From Akkermansiaceae bacterium (GTDB taxonomy: Bacteria; Verrucomicrobiota; Verrucomicrobiia; Verrucomicrobiales; Akkermansiaceae), in contig JACMMB010000150.1 in the NCBI GenBank assembly GCA_014379305.1, positions 1-5,415 of the forward strand: 5,415 nt of DNA. The letters run 5' to 3'. The notes under the pieces were generated by a model that was given only the letters and a program-made list of their open reading frames with translations, did no database searches and was not told the DNA's origin. The position numbers were made by a program, and so were the translations under genes. Each line of letters starts with the position of its first letter. Position 1 is the stretch's first letter. Positions 5,257 through 5,415 of the stretch are shown here, piece by piece.

Positions 5257-5415
5257 ATGTCCCTCGAAAAACTATCCGTTCTCGCCATTCTTCTTTTACC
5301 GGCGTGCCACCCCGTCAGGGAAATTCCGTTTCAAAGCAACGCCCGGCCAGATCGCCCCACCCACACGACCTCCTCCCACACGGAACCATCCGTCATCCGC
5401 GCAACCCCGGCACCC
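5257..5415 (+). CDS. putative lipoprotein, N-terminal part (runs off the window)
   Basis: The only plus-strand gene I accept; 53 residues are visible and the frame is open to the window end. It begins MSLEKLSVLAILLLPAC: a short n-region, a hydrophobic stretch at 6-14 and Cys17 in an LPAC lipobox, which signal peptidase II would cleave so that Cys17 becomes the lipidated first residue. What follows is rich in Pro, Thr, Ser and His (RPDRPTHTTSSHTEPS, 31-46), a typical flexible linker after the anchor. The n-region is weakly charged (one Glu, one Lys), which is atypical. The ATG has no visible Shine-Dalgarno sequence. The gene diverges from the Lon-N gene. The domain that would tell its function lies outside the window, so I cannot assign one. 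Confidence 0.6.
   Translation, partial: MSLEKLSVLAILLLPACHPVREIPFQSNARPDRPTHTTSSHTEPSVIRATPAP

Overview
The window carries a run of seven genes on the minus strand, read from about 5142 down to 1, and the first 53 codons of one gene on the plus strand from 5257. Composition is moderate in GC, most starts lack a clear Shine-Dalgarno sequence, and the set is chromosomal and Gram-negative in character: ExbB/ExbD, a lipoprotein and a left-handed beta-helix sugar-nucleotide enzyme. The Lon-N protein and the gene mix resemble what I know from Verrucomicrobiota (PVC group), but this is an impression from protein style, not a proven placement. No rRNA, tRNA, CRISPR array, insertion sequence or phage gene is visible.

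In transcription order, the minus strand holds: a 201-residue stand-alone Lon substrate-binding-domain protein (4537-5142); a MotA/TolQ/ExbB proton-channel subunit (3727-4449); an ExbD/TolR subunit (3278-3730); an unrecognised single-pass membrane protein with a TonB-like C-terminus (2533-3285); a small membrane zinc-ribbon protein (2313-2552); a left-handed beta-helix protein related to GlmU-type acetyltransferases (1297-2202); a PhoB-class response regulator (553-1236); and a PhoR-like sensor kinase cut off by the window edge (1-556). Exactly at the divergent end, a lipoprotein gene starts on the plus strand.

The tightest unit is exbB-exbD-TonB-like-zinc ribbon: neighbours overlap by 4, 8 and about 20 bases, so they are almost certainly co-transcribed and translationally coupled. 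The likely product is an inner-membrane, proton-driven energy transducer, with the third protein in the place TonB would normally hold. The regulator and kinase form a second coupled pair (ATGA overlap). The beta-helix gene stands between these units with gaps of 110 and 60 bases.

The most interesting points are the non-canonical TonB-like third subunit with its attached zinc-ribbon protein, the one-residue shift of the expected catalytic histidine in the beta-helix enzyme, and a perfect inverted repeat lying where the ribosome binding site of the Lon-N gene should be. I see no wholly unprecedented system. The ExbBD-linked pair of uncharacterised membrane proteins is the best candidate for something undescribed.
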